In this document: positions 25,692-38,897 of the stretch, piece after piece | Layout: each line of letters begins with the position of its first letter | Position numbering within the stretch: position 1 is the first letter of the stretch | Source of the DNA: Vitellaria paradoxa | Lineage: Eukaryota > Streptophyta > Magnoliopsida > Ericales > Sapotaceae | Length of the DNA: 64,000 bases | NCBI GenBank assembly: GCA_019916065.1 | Contig: CM034233.1 | Span: 9,802,516 to 9,866,515 of the forward strand | Direction: 5' to 3' | The notes under the pieces: generated by a model | The model's input: only the letters and a program-made list of their open reading frames with translations | Databases searched by the model: none | Told to the model about the DNA's origin: nothing | Translations under genes and position numbers: made by a program

Positions 25692-25878
25692 CATTAAATA
25701 AAAATATAAATTTAAGTTAAATAAAAAATTGAATAAATAAATAATAAAATAATATAATTTTATTTATCAAAATTTTAAGGTCTTTACATCTTCTACTCCT
25801 TATAAAATTTTTGTTCTCAAAAATTAAAACAATAGAAGGAACAATAAGGTCACGAAAACAACTCGAAATAACAAGTCC

Positions 25879-26255
25879 TTATATCTTGCTTATGTTCTCA
25901 AGTTGACTTTTCTGCCCATGATACTTCCACAGTGTGCGAACTAATGGTATAGTCTTCCCTCGGAGAACCTGCTTACAAGAATCCACAATCCTCACAGGAT
26001 TTACCTCGTAGGAGACATCCAAATCAACCTCAAACTCTCCCCAACCAAAAATATGCAATAGATCAAGGATATACTTCCTCAACATGGATACATGAAACAC
26101 TGCATACACCCCAACTAGTCTTAGTGGCATTGCCAAACAATATGCCACCTCACCAACTCAAGCCAATACCTCGAATGGCTCAATGAATCTCAGTGATAAC
26201 TTGCCCTTAGTGTCAAACCGAAACTGTTCCTTGTGTGGGAAGACCTTTAGGAACT
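25879..26255 (-). pseudogene. Ty3/gypsy pol C-terminal remnant (after integrase)
   Basis: The minus-strand translation shows the hallmark end of plant gypsy polyproteins. A KLSLRFIEPFEVLA segment is followed by VGEVAYCLAMP, VFHVSMLRKY, VNPVRIVD, QVLRGKTIPLV and a WKYHG segment. An in-frame TGA splits FEVLA from VGEVAY (near 26167), so it is not functional. It lies just outside the LTR at 20518-25788 in the order pol, polypurine tract, 3' LTR on the minus strand. The rest of gag-pol is missing: sequence beyond 26256 is unrelated AT-rich DNA. Confidence 0.85.
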
Positions 26256-27949
26256 ACAATATTTGTACGAGTATTAAATGAAATAAAATATTAAATAAAA
26301 GACTAGGCATATATTTATAATAATAGCTATCTATTATCTAGTGATTTAATTTGAGTATATTATCATTTATTAATCCTACCAACTATGTGTAAAGTAAACT
26401 TTAAAAATACATATATTTATATATAATCTTGGATGAAGATATTCCTTCCAACAAATGCCTTTCAGATTTGAAGATGGAAGTAAAATTTTTTTTATTTTAC
26501 TGTAATAAGTTTTTGATTATATTTAACATTTTAGCCCTTTAATTGCAATTTGTATCTAATATGCCTAAATATTATATGGCAAAATGTACTTATGCTAACT
26601 TTTACTTTTGTCTTTCTATTTTTAATACCAGCAAATAACCTGTGCTTACGGCACTCCTCGACTAAAATAAAATATGCATGTATTTTCGTATTCTCTTTCC
26701 TTCTCTATCAAGTAACATAATATTGAGAAGTAAAGTTTTTATTTTTCTTAATATAACTCTTTAGATATTATCATAAAGTTCAGCTCAATGATTTATAAGA
26801 ATGTGAAATGACGCAAAGACGCAGCGGGAGTTTGAGGGGAAAGTTTGTAAAAGATTTTAGCCATTCGTTGAAGAATAAAACTCAATTCCAACATTTGGAT
26901 TTCAGTTTGTAAGAGGGACATTTTATTATATAGAGAAAGATATAGTCAACCATATCAATTTAAATTTAAAATTAAAATTTAGAAAAAAAATCACTCTACA
27001 AAAACTAATTTTATTCAAATATTTGTAAAAATAAAAGAATAGAACGATGAATATAAAAATTTAATTAGTTTTATAAAAATATCTCAAATAAAAAATATTA
27101 TTATTAATTATATATACCTTAAAAAATAACCAAATACAGTCAATATGACTAATTTAAATTTAAAACTAGAATTTTAAAAAATAACTACCTTTGATTCTAA
27201 TTAATATTCGATATTTTTTTCTACTTTTAACTATTGAAAATACTAAGAGCTGTTGTTATAAGAAAAATAACTTAATTATTATTTAAACTTTTTCAGTGTG
27301 TGTTTCTTAATTCAATTCCATTTCTTATTTATATTTTTAATTTAATTACTAACATAATTGAAATATATAAATTTAATAACAATATTAAATTTTGAAGCAA
27401 GTGGGTCTACTTTTGGAACACATGAGAAGGTGAGTCCCTTTTTAAAACTCAAGAAGGCGGGTCTCTTTTTAAGAATCCTTGAGTTTTTTTTTTTAATATT
27501 TATTAAGACTATATGTTACAATTTTAGTGCCTTTATAGGGAAAAGAAAAATTGAAGTCGTAATATTTTGGTGATATGGAAGAAAAAAATAAAGTTTTGAG
27601 GGGAAATTTTGATTTATAAAAGATCTCAATCACTCGTTAAAAAATAAAATTTAATTTCAATCGTTAAATCTTAATTTGTGGGAAGGACATTTTCAAACTC
27701 CGTCCTGTTTTATTTTATAGATTTGTGATATTCAATCTCTTAAACTTATCCTTAAGTGTCAATTAGACTATCTCGTTAGCAACCGTTAAACAAATGTAAT
27801 GGACATTGCCACTTGTCCATTATTAAAGCTTGGCACGTGGTGATTTTCACCGATAAATTTAATGAAAGAGTTAAATTAAAATTTGATTATATAAATGTGT
27901 AAGGAATTAATTATTACATTTAAAAGTATGAACATCAGAATGGCGTTTG
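26256..27949. other. Intergenic, with a ~110-bp direct repeat
   Basis: Two diverged direct repeats lie at about 26825-26935 and 27590-27700. They share GAGGGGAAA, AAGATTT(A/C)..CA, CTCGTTAAAAAATAAAA-like words and GGACATTTT, about 770 bases apart. They could be ends of a small terminal-repeat element, but no TG...CA ends or target duplication were found. No gene. Confidence 0.45.
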
Positions 27950-28690
27950 AAAAAAGGTACATATGCGCAACGTGTAATTACCCAATATTATATATGGAAC
28001 ACCTTCTAAAAAAAATAATATACACCAACTTTTTAACATATTATATTGGATGAATGAAAATGAAAAAAATTGTAAAGAAAATATTATTTTCTTCTATTTG
28101 GTTTTATATAAGGAGAGAAGGGAACTAAGAGAAAATGATGGTCTGTTATCTCCTCTGTTTAGTTTGAAAAAGAAAGTGATAACAGAAGAAAGTGAAAAAG
28201 AAATTTTTACTTAACCAAAAAAAAAAATTTAATAAAATAATGTGTCTATTGTTTGCTTTATAGAACAATTAAGAGAAGAAAAATGAAGATAGAATAAATT
28301 TCTCCAGTTTAATTGTGAAAAGGAAAAAAAAAAAAAAAAAACCTAAAAGTAGGGTGGCTAGTATAATACTACCTAATTTAAAACGACAACCAACATAAAA
28401 AAATGCACCCTTAGTGTGATTAGAGTTATATGTATTAATTATTCAATATACATGTCTGCTAGTAAAACTCTGAAAATATATTTTTTGTGTGATTAGAATT
28501 ATATGTAACGGTCCTTTAATTCATACGTGTGCCGATAAATTATTAATTCATATAACAATATAATTTGGATTTATAATCAAGCATTGATTATAATTTATAG
28601 ATAACAAGGCACGTCAAACTTACTTTATTTTATTTTGCACTCAAAGTTTTGAAATATGGACCACCTAAAAGAAATTCAGATGAAATTAGG
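27950..28690. repeat. Copy of repeat at 19511-20230
   Basis: Collinear similarity over about 740 bases, including TATTATATTGGATGAATGAA, TATTTTCTTCTATTTGG, AATGTGTCTATTGTTTGCTT and TGTGATTAGAGTTATATGTA. No coding capacity. Confidence 0.7.
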
Positions 28691-30004
28691 TTAATTAGTA
28701 CGACTTAATCTAATTTTTGTTAGTAACACGTGATATATATATGAGGGGCAACATATGTACTTAAAATATTATCATGGATCACCAAAAAAAAAAAAAAATA
28801 CCCCGTTGGTTATATCATGGTTGCGTCGTGTGATCTATGTTTTCCTCGACTTTTGTTTTTTAAATCCTCAAAAAAAAAAAAATATTTGAACAACATGACT
28901 TAGTGGCTTGAAAAAAAAAAAGAGAGGAAAAAAAAGAGAAAAAAAAAAAAGAAAGACAAACATGACACCGATGAGACGTCCGTATACGTGACAACAATGA
29001 GGCGGCCTTATAAATTGCACGATGACGAGCAATTGGCTTTTTTTTTTTCTTTTTTTTTGTGTTATATATATATATATATATACACACACATACATCCCGT
29101 TGATGTCTTCTGGAAGATAAACTATTCAATTATTTGTACGAGTATTAATTAACATATGATAAACAACGCGGCAACAAGATAAAACGAAAGGTGTGCCTCG
29201 ACAAATATTGCTACATGGACTTCTTACTAATATTCGACTGTAATAAAACTTATATAATAAAAAATACTTTAACTAGACACCATTAAAGATATTACAAAAA
29301 TTTAGTTTGCAGCTCTAAAGTGCCATTTGGCCAATGGCGGTAAGCAAACTATTCAGATGGTGTGGATCGATCGTGTCCGTAGATCTCTGATTAGTAGGTG
29401 GTCTTGGCGGTGTGTGACGTGACTGACATCTCGGCCTCTATCCCATTAGGTAACAGCTAAATTATGATTATACTTATCATTTATAATATTTAAAAATTAA
29501 TATTAACTCTTTTTAATAAAAGTAACGGTTAAAACTTAAAAAAAATTAAAATAACAAAAAAAATTAAGTATTTTTCTACTTTCTCTCTCCCTTTTTGGCA
29601 TCTTCGTTAATTTTTTTACAAAAATCTCCAAAAATTTATTATTTTTATTTATTTTTTACTTATTTTTAGAGTTTTTTACTAAAAAAAAGTTGGCAAAGAT
29701 GTGAGAGAGGGAGGTATAAAATAGGAAAAAACTTAAAATTTTAATTTTATATTAAGTTTTAATGGTTAATTTTATCAAAATGGAATCAATGTTAACAATA
29801 TTTCAAAATAATAGAGGTAATTATAATTTTTAAATGTTGTAGATAGTAAATGTAATTATCCAAATAATAATTAGAGATAGTTGTAATTTACTCTTAGGTA
29901 ATGGGTGCGAGCGATAAAAAAATTAATAAAAATTATAATATTATATTTTTAATGACATAAAATGTTAATAATTTTTTATTTTTTTGTTTTGATAAAATTT
30001 AAGT
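28691..30004. other. Intergenic, polypurine and dinucleotide runs
   Basis: Contains A-rich polypurine sequence (28869-28957), T-rich sequence (29038-29058) and an (AT)n(AC)n run (29064-29090). The frames at 28860-29129 are these runs. Nothing gene-like seen. Confidence 0.55.
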
Positions 30005-30335
30005 AACATTTGGCTTATTTTTCTGTTTTTATTTTATGTTTTAAAAATCTCAAAATAAGGAAACAGAATTAAAACAGAAAATGCTCTATTTTCATTATTT
30101 TAATATTTTCCTTGTTTTGGGTTAAGAATGTTCAAAACGATTTTTTGTCATTTTTCATTTTATGTGTAAACACATTTTTTGTTTTCTAAAACAAATTTTA
30201 AAAATATAAGTGACCAAATGCGTTTTGAATTGTTTTTCCTTGCATTCAAAAGTGTAAAATGGAGAATGAGTTTAAAATAGGAAATAAAAAACAAAAACAG
30301 AAAACAAAAAATAGAAAAACAAACCAAATGAGCCC
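30005..30335. mobile_element. MITE, about 331 bp
   Basis: Imperfect terminal inverted repeats (CATTTGGCTTATTTTTCT and, reversed, CATTTGGTTTGTTTTTCT), flanked by TAAGT at 30000-30004 and 30336-30340. The interior words CATTTTTCATTTTATGTGTAAA and CAAAACGATTTTTTGTC recur in the fold-back at 13303-14222 and near 20340-20500 and 59150-59310. Confidence 0.6.
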
Positions 30336-30400
30336 TAAGTTTTTTTAAAAAATTCTAAAAGTTTCAAATTTTTTTCAATCAAATTTCACCACATAGTACT

Positions 30401-31296
30401 TGTTAATGTATGTATAGGTTTCATTGATTAGTAATTTTCGAGCAAACACTTTACCTGTAATTGTTTCCTAAAAATGTCACAAGGTTGTTGAATTTGTTCA
30501 TAAACATAAGACAAAGAGTGTTTGTGAATCTTTGAGTCTGGTTAGGAGAAATGTAGTTGAAGAGGTGGATGTTGCTGAACTTTGTTCTTGGTCTTTCTCT
30601 CTATTTTTGACAATGTGTAAATAGTAGTGTTCGTGAGCACGAGCAAGGAAGCTTTTGCCCAAGAGCTGCTCCTGTCTGTCGCGCAGAAATTTTTAAATGT
30701 ACCTAAATGTCTTTTCTACCCTTCTTCTTTGATATAAAAAGCAAAAATATTTTTCCAACCTGAAGCTTTTTTATCTGCGTAGCTCATTTCTACCGTTTTC
30801 TACAAAAACTGAGAGGATGACCTTGAGCATTTGATTTTCCGAAGCTAAGGTAGTTATTTTCTTCTTTGGAAACAATCTATCTTTTTCAAAGCTCAGATCT
30901 GTGGTGTGGAATCAGATTGGGGAGCTATTTCTTTATGGATTGAAGGCTGAAATCTTCATGGCTTGAGGTGCGTTGCGGGTTGTTTAGCGAGTAAGGTTAG
31001 GGAGTGTGATGTACAAGTAGATCATGGGATTTTGGTTGGGAAAACTTGTAAAACTCTCATTGAGTACCTTGTAACCTCATTTTTATATAGTACAGTGAAG
31101 ATTTTTAGGCTGATCCACTCAAAGGATCCGGGGTTGTTTCTCTCCTTTGAGTTCAAATGAGTTTTTACCTTAGTTAATAAATTATTGTGTTATTGTGGTG
31201 GGTGATTGTTGTGAGCTGAATTTCTATTATGAATGTCTTTTAGTTTCTGTTTATTATAGCTTGATTTGGATACTTGTCGGTGATTAGGGACTTTCA
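30401..31296 (+). mobile_element. Solo LTR, Ty1/copia-like, 896 bp
   Basis: Starts TGTTAATGTATG and ends GGGACTTTCA, flanked by a perfect 5-bp duplication GTACT (30396-30400 and 31297-31301). Internal order fits a copia LTR: a TATA-like GATATAAAAAGC near 30732, then GTACCTTGTAACCTC, GTGAAGATTTTTAGG, GATCCGGGG and AATTATTGTGTTATTGTGG. No internal region on either side, so it is a solo LTR. The 65-codon frame at 30963-31160 lies inside it and is not a gene. Confidence 0.8.
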
Positions 31297-32932
31297 GTAC
31301 TTTTACACCAATTTTAGATTTTATTTATTTTTTATTTTTTTGAAATTTCAAACGTTATCAAAATTAAAGTAACATCGTAAATCATTGCTTCATAAAAATT
31401 TTTTTCCTTTTCTCTTTTCTTTTTTTAGATATTTATAAGATCTTCAAATCGTAACTAAATCGTTCAGCTAAAGAGATTGGAATTATTAATTTTGATTTGA
31501 TTCATTTTGATTGGACAATTTTATATTAAATAGCTGTTAGATAAATTTTATAGGCAAAATACCTTTTAACACTTTTGTAGTTTTCTATTAATTATATTTC
31601 TGGACACTTGCATTTGTAATTGCCACTTTACCTTCTATATATATTTGATATAATTTTAATGTCACCTCCTTTAAAATTCGTTTGAAGTTCATATTACGTT
31701 GAATGACCATGAAAACCTCATACATTGGATTAATATGATCCCATAAAGCAAAACAAAAACACTTCCTTTCATCCTATACACTACCAATCATCCTAACCTC
31801 TGTTTTGATACTTCTATTACAGCAAAGAAATTTTTGAGAAAACCAATCAAGGAAGGACTCAGCATCAAAATTCTGACAGAACCTGTCAATTTTAACCTTT
31901 CAACTATATTATTCTACTGTTCTGCCATGGCAACCACCTCCTTTGTATAACCACAAGGATTTGTCATACCTCGTCCAATGTGATCTTGAATTTGTCCACG
32001 AACTCGAACATAATATCCACATTCGAGTGATTGAAGTTAGATGAATTGTGCCAACTCGTCTCGAAATTGTCCCGTGTCTTCTCAGAGCTATGCACCTACC
32101 TTAAGAAATTGTAGACTTTCTAATCATTACAACATCAATGAAAATCAATTTCGATTTTTATTTTAGTGACAATTACTAGAATAAAACCTATCTAATGCTT
32201 ATTAAAATATTTTTACAAAATAATTTATATCATTAATCACTTCACTGCAGCACGTGTCCACATCAATATATATATATATATATATTTCACAAATTTTTTT
32301 ACCTCCAAATAAAAAAAAAGAAAAATCCCTAATTTCTTCATCGTTCGCATCAAACGGAAGATTCGGCATCCATGCTGGGTGTTATTTTCAATCTCTATAC
32401 ATATATATTTTTATATATTGTTTCAGCCTTGTCTGCATTAAGGATATGTATTATCAGCTTTTACATACATACATATATATATTATACTGCTTTAGCCTTG
32501 TCAGCATCTTGGATGTGTAATCATCACATTAAGTATTGAATGAAAGACAAAATTGATTGAACATATTTATGAAGAAAAGTAGAGAAGGGATACTGGAGGC
32601 TGCTATCAGTGACTTTGTTAATGAAAAATGAATTGACAGCTGATAGGTGAAAGCCCAACAAATTGTGGTCCTTTCATGGCACAAGCCAATTTTGCACGCG
32701 GAGAAGGGACGGAATTTGTTTAAGGCAGACGCCTCCAAATCCATTGCAACCAAACCGCCCCTTCACATAAATATAAACTTCTATGAGAGTTGCAAGTTGT
32801 CACTGTCTAAACTTCAATTTAAACCGTAATTTTTTTTTTGTTTGAAAAAAAAAATCAAAGAAAAAAAATGCCTATTTATTGAAAAGATAATATTAAATTC
32901 ACATTAATTTTATTTTTTTCACATTTTATTAA
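31297..32932. other. Intergenic with a possible gag remnant
   Basis: Mostly AT-rich. Around 31740-32110 the minus strand has more balanced composition and a broken reading frame (see separate entry). Around 32254-32530 there are (AT)n runs and a short duplicated segment (CAGCCTTGTCTGCAT and TAGCCTTGTCAGCAT). The frames at 32254-32520 and 32529-32829 look incidental. Confidence 0.45.
31740..32110 (-). pseudogene. Possible degenerate retrotransposon gag fragment
   Basis: On the minus strand, interrupted frames give segments such as FEFVDKFKITLDEV, then FDAESFLDWFSQKF and ALWDHI, with stops between them. The order of a short acidic lead and an ESFLDWF-type stretch recalls the start of plant gypsy Gag proteins. 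The match is weak, from memory of family style, not a search. It may be unrelated. Confidence 0.3.
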
Positions 32933-34682
32933 ACAATTATAAAACATAAAGAAAACAAAACTAAACAAATGAATTAAAATATATTGTATAAATTATAGAG
33001 TTATTATTCTAATCCGATCGCACCACATCTTCTCCTAGAACTTGTTTAGATTTAACTATTATGTCAATTAACTTTGTAATTATTTTAAAAATATTTTTAA
33101 TCATCTAAAAATAATAATTTTTGTGATTATTTTAATTTAAAATATTCAAGAGAATTATAATTGGTTAGTTTATTTAGAATAAAATAGATAAAAACTAAAT
33201 AATTAATTAGTTATTATTTTTATTTTTATTGCAGTCAACTGAGATAATACATATATATATATATGTGAATACTCTAATTTAGATTAAAATCATAATGTTA
33301 ATTAAAATCTATGAAGAATTTCATTTAGACAAAAATTATAATATTAAGGATAAGTGATATTTATGATATTAAGATAATAATTAATTAATAAAATTAAATA
33401 ATTTGACACCGTTGTAAATTATATATATTTATATAGAATTGATTTCCATCTTGTTGTAAATTCTAATTGATGATATTTTTTAATATTTTTATTAGTTTCT
33501 AAAAAAATACTGTAGAAATAATTAATTTAGGGACTATCAAATTTCATATCTTTTATTAAAAAATTAACTTTTTATGGAAACCTTTTTTGAACACATACAT
33601 CTACAATTTCAAAATTTTGATAGCACTTAATTGATAATAATCTTAAGTAATTAATTTATAATGTTATTATTCTCTTTTTTTAATTGATATATAAGATATC
33701 TCTCTCATAAAAATACCATAAGCTAGCATTATTCTACTTTGAGGACACAAAGAAGATTTCAGTTTTGATAATATAAAAAAGCTAACAAAACTAAAAAATA
33801 AAAATTTAAAATGCTTTGATATTTTTTTATCAACATTGTATAACAATAACTTCACATTAATTAAAAATTTAATAGAGTTTGCAATAAAATAAAATAAAAC
33901 TTGAAAAAATCGTACATTTTATATTTGAATGAATAACTTAAAAAATAATCTCAAAAAAAAGAAAAGGCTTTGGCTGGAATTTAAACACCAAAAATTTAAA
34001 ACTTCAACAACAGTAAAATTTTAAAAATGAATTTAACAATCACTTTAAATAAAAATAGAATAAAATTTAAACAAAAATCATACCTTGTGCATTTGAATGA
34101 ACAAATTGAAAAATATGCTAAAGAAGTGTTTTTCTTTGGAATATTATACAAAAAAATTTAAATTTTTACCAATAATGAAATATAATAAAATTTTAAAAAA
34201 TAAAAGTTTATAATCACATTAAAAAAATAAAATAAAATCCCTAAATGTCAAGCCTTTTATTTGAATGGACGAATTGTTAAATCAGCGAAAACAAAAAAAA
34301 TAATTTAAATGTAAAAGAATATCATCTAATAAAAATAAATATAATAGAAAATTCGAGAACAATGTGATTAGCGTCAAACATCAAATTAGATCTTTGCGAA
34401 TAACCTTAAACATTAGATAAATATGTTTTATGTAGTATATTTATAGAGTCATATATTATATATATTTTTATATAGGAATACGTCGTATATAGTATTTTTA
34501 GAGTTAAATATTAGAACCATTTTTGTATTATTTTAAATGAAGAATATGTGATATATTTATAGAGTATATATATAGTCAAATATTAGATCTTTGTTATTTT
34601 ATTTTAAGATGAGCAATATGTGGTATATTTATAGAGTGAAAGATAAGATAAAGATAATAGTTTCAATTGGAATAAAATTATA

Positions 34683-36786
34683 TGTCACACCCCTAACTTA
34701 ATTGTCCAATAATATGAGAATATGAGAACTAATTAAATTAAATAAAAACTTCCAAGATCAAGTCATAGCATAATAATAATCATTAGAGTAACTAAACACG
34801 TTCCTCATTTTCATATTAAATAAATAAAAATGACATCAACCACAATTAATCTAATGCCATATTCCGGTGACACAATTCAAGACTTATATAGGTAAATAAA
34901 TATCATTAATAAATAAGCTTATAATAAAAATAAGTTTGGGACCTACACACTAGGTCACACAAATAAAAATACAATAATTCAAATATAAATAAAATACCAT
35001 AATAGATCGATCTATTGGTCTCAAATTAGCTCTAGGTGGCTATTCTCTGACCTCGCTGGATCACCTGAAATATGAATGTGATGAGCAAACTTGCTCAATA
35101 CATAAGATTATATAAGTGTGCACGAGTAAACAGTAATAAAGCATACAGCATAACTCACAATAATATCAACCAAAACATGATATAGTAATGCACATGTGAT
35201 GCAATACAATGTCCAATGCATTCTCTAATCTCCATTTATCATTAACCTTATCCTAGGATGGGTAATGTTTAGCACAGTACGTTGGATCACTAACCGCACA
35301 GTTTATGCTCACGATAAATATATATATCTCTCTCTATATATATAATAAGCGGAGAACTGTATTACACTCCCACTTGTGTAAGACTCAGGGGAATCATATT
35401 ACACCCCTGACCTTTCTACTAGGGAACCGTGTTACACCCTAGTCAGGCATTTGCTTAGATCAAGTAGAGTCCAGTTGCAGTTTGGAGAAAATCTCGTAAT
35501 CACATCTCATAATTAATGTCCCAACTCAAAATAACTAAGCTCTAATCATATATATCGATTGTGGATCATCTAATATCTTCAAACTCTCATTTTCTCATTT
35601 TTCTTAAATCATGGATTTCGTCCATATATATAACATGTGCCTAGGCACATCACAATATAAATATAGTATTCTCGGCCAATCGATAGTCACAACATAAAGC
35701 AGATGATACCACCTTAGCCCAATGCACGTGATATGCTCAATCATATAAATAAATATCATTTCAATATAAAAATACATTCTCATTAGATTTGATGATGATT
35801 TGAGATTCATTTAATATTTTAAAATCAACCATAAATGGGTTTGGGCACAAAACAAGAGTTTTAAAATCAAAATTTTATATTTTTAAGTATTTCGCCTAGC
35901 ACCGTTCGGATGCCAGGTTTGCCATCGGAATGCCAGCATCAAACGCCAGTATCCAAGCATATTGCCAAATGCCATCCGGATGTCAAGTACGCTGTCCCGA
36001 CACCAATGCCCAGAACTCGACGTCTAGGTTCATTTTCAACGAACCCCAACTCCAAGACATCCCCAAATCATCCATTTAAACCTCAATCTTAACAACAAAT
36101 CATATATGAACACTTGAACACTTAAACCACTTGTTTTTACCATATTTAATCAAAGAATAACTCAATATACGTAAGATCTTCACACATATATGCATATATA
36201 TACACACATTTATATATACATATATATATACATAAAACTCATGATATTCAACTAAATTAAGCATATATATATATATATATATCAAAATTATCCTAAATAC
36301 GTTTAAAACACTAATATAAGTCTTACTTATCTCAAATTCGAAGAGATAAGAAGAAATAAGAAGATTTTAGCTATAACTTCCAAACTTTCGACGTTGATTT
36401 CTCTCTACTTAAGCGAAATCACACAAAATGGACATTATCACGATATTCTTAGCGTCAAATATTACCCCGATCCACTGGTCTTCCTTCTCAGGACCCACTT
36501 TCTCTTTCTCCTCTCTCTATTTTCTCTCTTTTCTCTCTTTCTCCGTTGTGAAAGAGTCGAGGGCTAAAAGAAAGAAAAGAAAAAGAAAAAGAAGGAAGAA
36601 AGGAAAGAAAGAAAGAAAAAGAAAAGAAGAAGAAGGCTGAACTTTTGACCCAGTTGTCCACCCCAATATCAATTCGAGCCAAACCCGACTTAAGAAAAAT
36701 AAAATAAATCGACCCAATTTTAGTTTAAATATTTTATTGACCTAAAATAACACATAAATTGTTAAAATTAAATATCAGGTATTACA
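34683..36786 (-). mobile_element. Solo LTR, gypsy-like, 2104 bp (X1 copy)
   Basis: On the + strand it starts TGTCACACCCCTAAC and ends ATCAGGTATTACA; read on the minus strand it is TGTAATACC...GGGGTGTGACA, the style of plant chromovirus-type gypsy LTRs. It is flanked by a perfect 5-bp duplication TTATA (34678-34682 and 36787-36791). No internal region on either side. The polypurine and polypyrimidine tract near 36490-36640 explains the mirror frames there. Orientation is inferred from the end sequences only. Confidence 0.8.
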
Positions 36787-37334
36787 TTATAATTCTCTAT
36801 TATTTAGTTATTTGTATGTTTATTATTTTTATTTTTAGTATAATCAACCTAATTAAATAAGTGGTATTTAAGAGATAATGATAATAATTAATTAATAAAA
36901 TTAAATATTTTAAAAAACACATGACACAATCATATTTTATGATAAATTGTCAATTCATAAGATATTTCAAAAATATTATTATTTTTACGTTATAATATTA
37001 AGTGATATCTAAAATTCAAGTTAAATAATTATCAGAATACAAATGTTAAGTGACAAGTATTGAATTATACAAAATTTAATCAGGTAGAGTTTAAATATGA
37101 CTTGAATAATTAAATGAGTTCAAAAAAAATTCTAAACCAAAAATACACACACACATGATAGGCTTAGGCATGGGTGCAAACCCCTTAAAATCTCCCCCGA
37201 AACAAGAATCACCTCAATTATGCCTGTTTTGGGAGAAATTATTATATCATCAACAGTGGCTTAATGAATGACTGCTGGTTATTTAATAATAGGCAGATAC
37301 ACGTGTTCATCAGAACACGCACCGTACACTTGTC

Positions 37335-38670
37335 TAGACAAATAAAAAAGTCCTTGCATATATATATATATATGTATATATATAATACATATATAAATAT
37401 CTTACTATTTTAATTTAATTTTTTTATAGAATATTCTGAAAGTATATCTGCGCTTAAAACAAAAGTGCCAACAAATTGCCATTAAGCGTCACCGTCCAAT
37501 TTACGCCTATTATATATGATCTTTCCCTTTCATATACGTAAATTAATAGAGTATTTAACAAAATTTTAATAAAAAATTTTTCATTCAATAATTAGCTGTT
37601 AAAAATTATTTTAAAAAATACAAAAAATTAGTACAATATGCTATGATAATTACCAATTTAAATCTTCACTCCCTATCTTTTACATCTGATAAAATTCTCA
37701 CTAGGAATATCATTTGGTCTTCAAATTTTATAATAATATTATTATTTTTTTGCTCAAATTTATATGTATGTATATATTTAACAAGGATTATAATTTATTA
37801 CTAAAAAAATATTAAAATTAACACAATAAATTTACAAATGATGAATCATACTTCATCATTACAATAAGCCTAATATTGAAATTATTTTTATAAAAATTAT
37901 CTTATTTTAATACTAAATGATAGTTGATGTAATGAAAAAAAATGATGAATCATGCTTCATCATTATATCAACTAAATATTCTTGTTTTAATACTGAATGA
38001 TAGTTGATGTAATGAAAAAATCATTACATCAACTATCATTTAGTATTAAATTAAGATAATTTTTATAAAAATAATTTCAATATTAGGTTTATTGTAATTA
38101 ACGATAATAGTTCAATCATTTAAAAATATTTTTAGTGATAAAAATTTACCTTATAATTAATTTTCCACAAATCTAGTAATAAAATTGAAGCTCAACGAAA
38201 ATATGTGTGCAATGATACGCATGGTAATTCATACTAATGGCAGAACTATGGTACGATAGTGAAGGGTTATGACAGTAAATGACTTATATTTTATATTTAA
38301 AAAAATTTAAAATATAAATAATTATCTATCAAATTTTAATGTTTTTAATAATAGATTTAAATATTTAAATATATTGACACCATGTAACGCCTGTGGTTCC
38401 GGAAGTCATTTAAATAAATAATAAAAATTATGAAGGATCACTCAAAAACTTCAGAGGCCTATTCAACGAATTCTAGATTTATTTATTTATTTCATCTTTA
38501 GACTTCGTTTGGAAAGAGTCTGATTATTCAGTTTTTTGATTTTTTCATTGTCAAATTTACTTTTTATATTTTAAACTTATTTTAAACCATTAAAAATTTT
38601 TAAATTAACAAAAAGTTGAAAAACAAACTACTAAATTTTTTTTTTTTTTTTTTGCAAATAAAAAAATTGT
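37335..38670 (+). repeat. Orphan copy of the LCAT 5' flank
   Basis: From TAGACAAATA onward this matches the upstream regions of LCAT copy 1 (14221-15500) and copy 2 (43303-44573), including GAATATTCTGAAAGTATATCTGCGC and GAATTCTAGATTTATTTA. It stops about 750 bases short of where the TATA box and ATG would be, so it covers distal flank only. Confidence 0.85.
37860..38096. mobile_element. Fold-back MITE, 237 bp (X1 copy)
   Basis: Ends TACAATAAGCCTAATATTGA and, inverted, TCAATATTAGGTTTATTGTA. The arms are nearly perfect inverted repeats of about 75 bases through AAGATAATTTTTATAAAAAT and ATGATAGTTGATGTAATGA. The interior holds a second partial arm, so the transcript could fold as a long hairpin. 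Confidence 0.8.
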
Positions 38671-38897
38671 AAATTTTCTCTCACAATGAATAATTTTTTC
38701 TTTTTAAAGAATGAAAAGTTAAAAAAGAACTGCATTTAATATTTTTCAATTTATATATACTAGTATTTAAGCATGTGCGTCGCATAAAGTATTAATATAA
38801 TATTTGTTTTTATTTAAATTATTATTATTTTATAAATAATTTTAATGCCTATTTTACAATTGAAAATTTTTAAAATTATATAAATAAAAATAATTAC
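38671..38897. other. Junction between X1 and X2
   Basis: About 230 bases absent from the end of X2. It contains ACTAGT at 38759-38764 followed by a GCATGTGCGTCGCA word. Read on the minus strand, this resembles a plant Helitron 3' end (hairpin-like GC word, then CTAG-T). No 5' end seen. Confidence 0.4.

Larger units (their letters stand above)
20518..25788 (-). mobile_element. Ty3/gypsy LTR (minus orientation) with nested insertions
   Basis: On the minus strand the unit starts TGTAAAGACC (25788) and ends GGGCATGACA (20518), so it has TG...CA ends. A purine-rich AAGGAGTAGAAGA lies just outside 25788 as a polypurine tract, followed further out by a gypsy pol remnant, so this is the 3' LTR of a minus-strand element. 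The 5.3-kb span is inflated by a solo LTR (21837-22232) and a 2.0-kb element (22718-24731). About 60-bp tandem units occupy 21125-21425. A second copy begins at 59320. The other LTR and most of the interior are missing here. Confidence 0.75.
32933..38670 (+). repeat. Tandem duplication unit X1
   Basis: Near-identical to 38898-44573 (X2) at an offset of about 5.97 kb. Contents in order: AT-rich DNA, a 2.1-kb solo LTR (34683-36786), AT-rich DNA, and a copy of the LCAT 5' flank (from 37335) with a fold-back element (37860-38096). Homology ends at GCAAATAAAAAAATTGT. X2 then continues into LCAT copy 2, but X1 runs into unrelated DNA. No gene. Confidence 0.92.

Noticed and set aside
26825..27700. 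Short LTR pair (TRIM) formed by the two ~110-bp direct repeats
   Set aside because: No TG...CA ends, target duplication, primer-binding site or polypurine tract could be seen.
36428..36717. Lys/Arg/Glu-rich and Phe/Ser-rich frames on opposite strands, repeated at 42460-42681
   Set aside because: They read a polypurine/polypyrimidine tract inside the solo LTRs.
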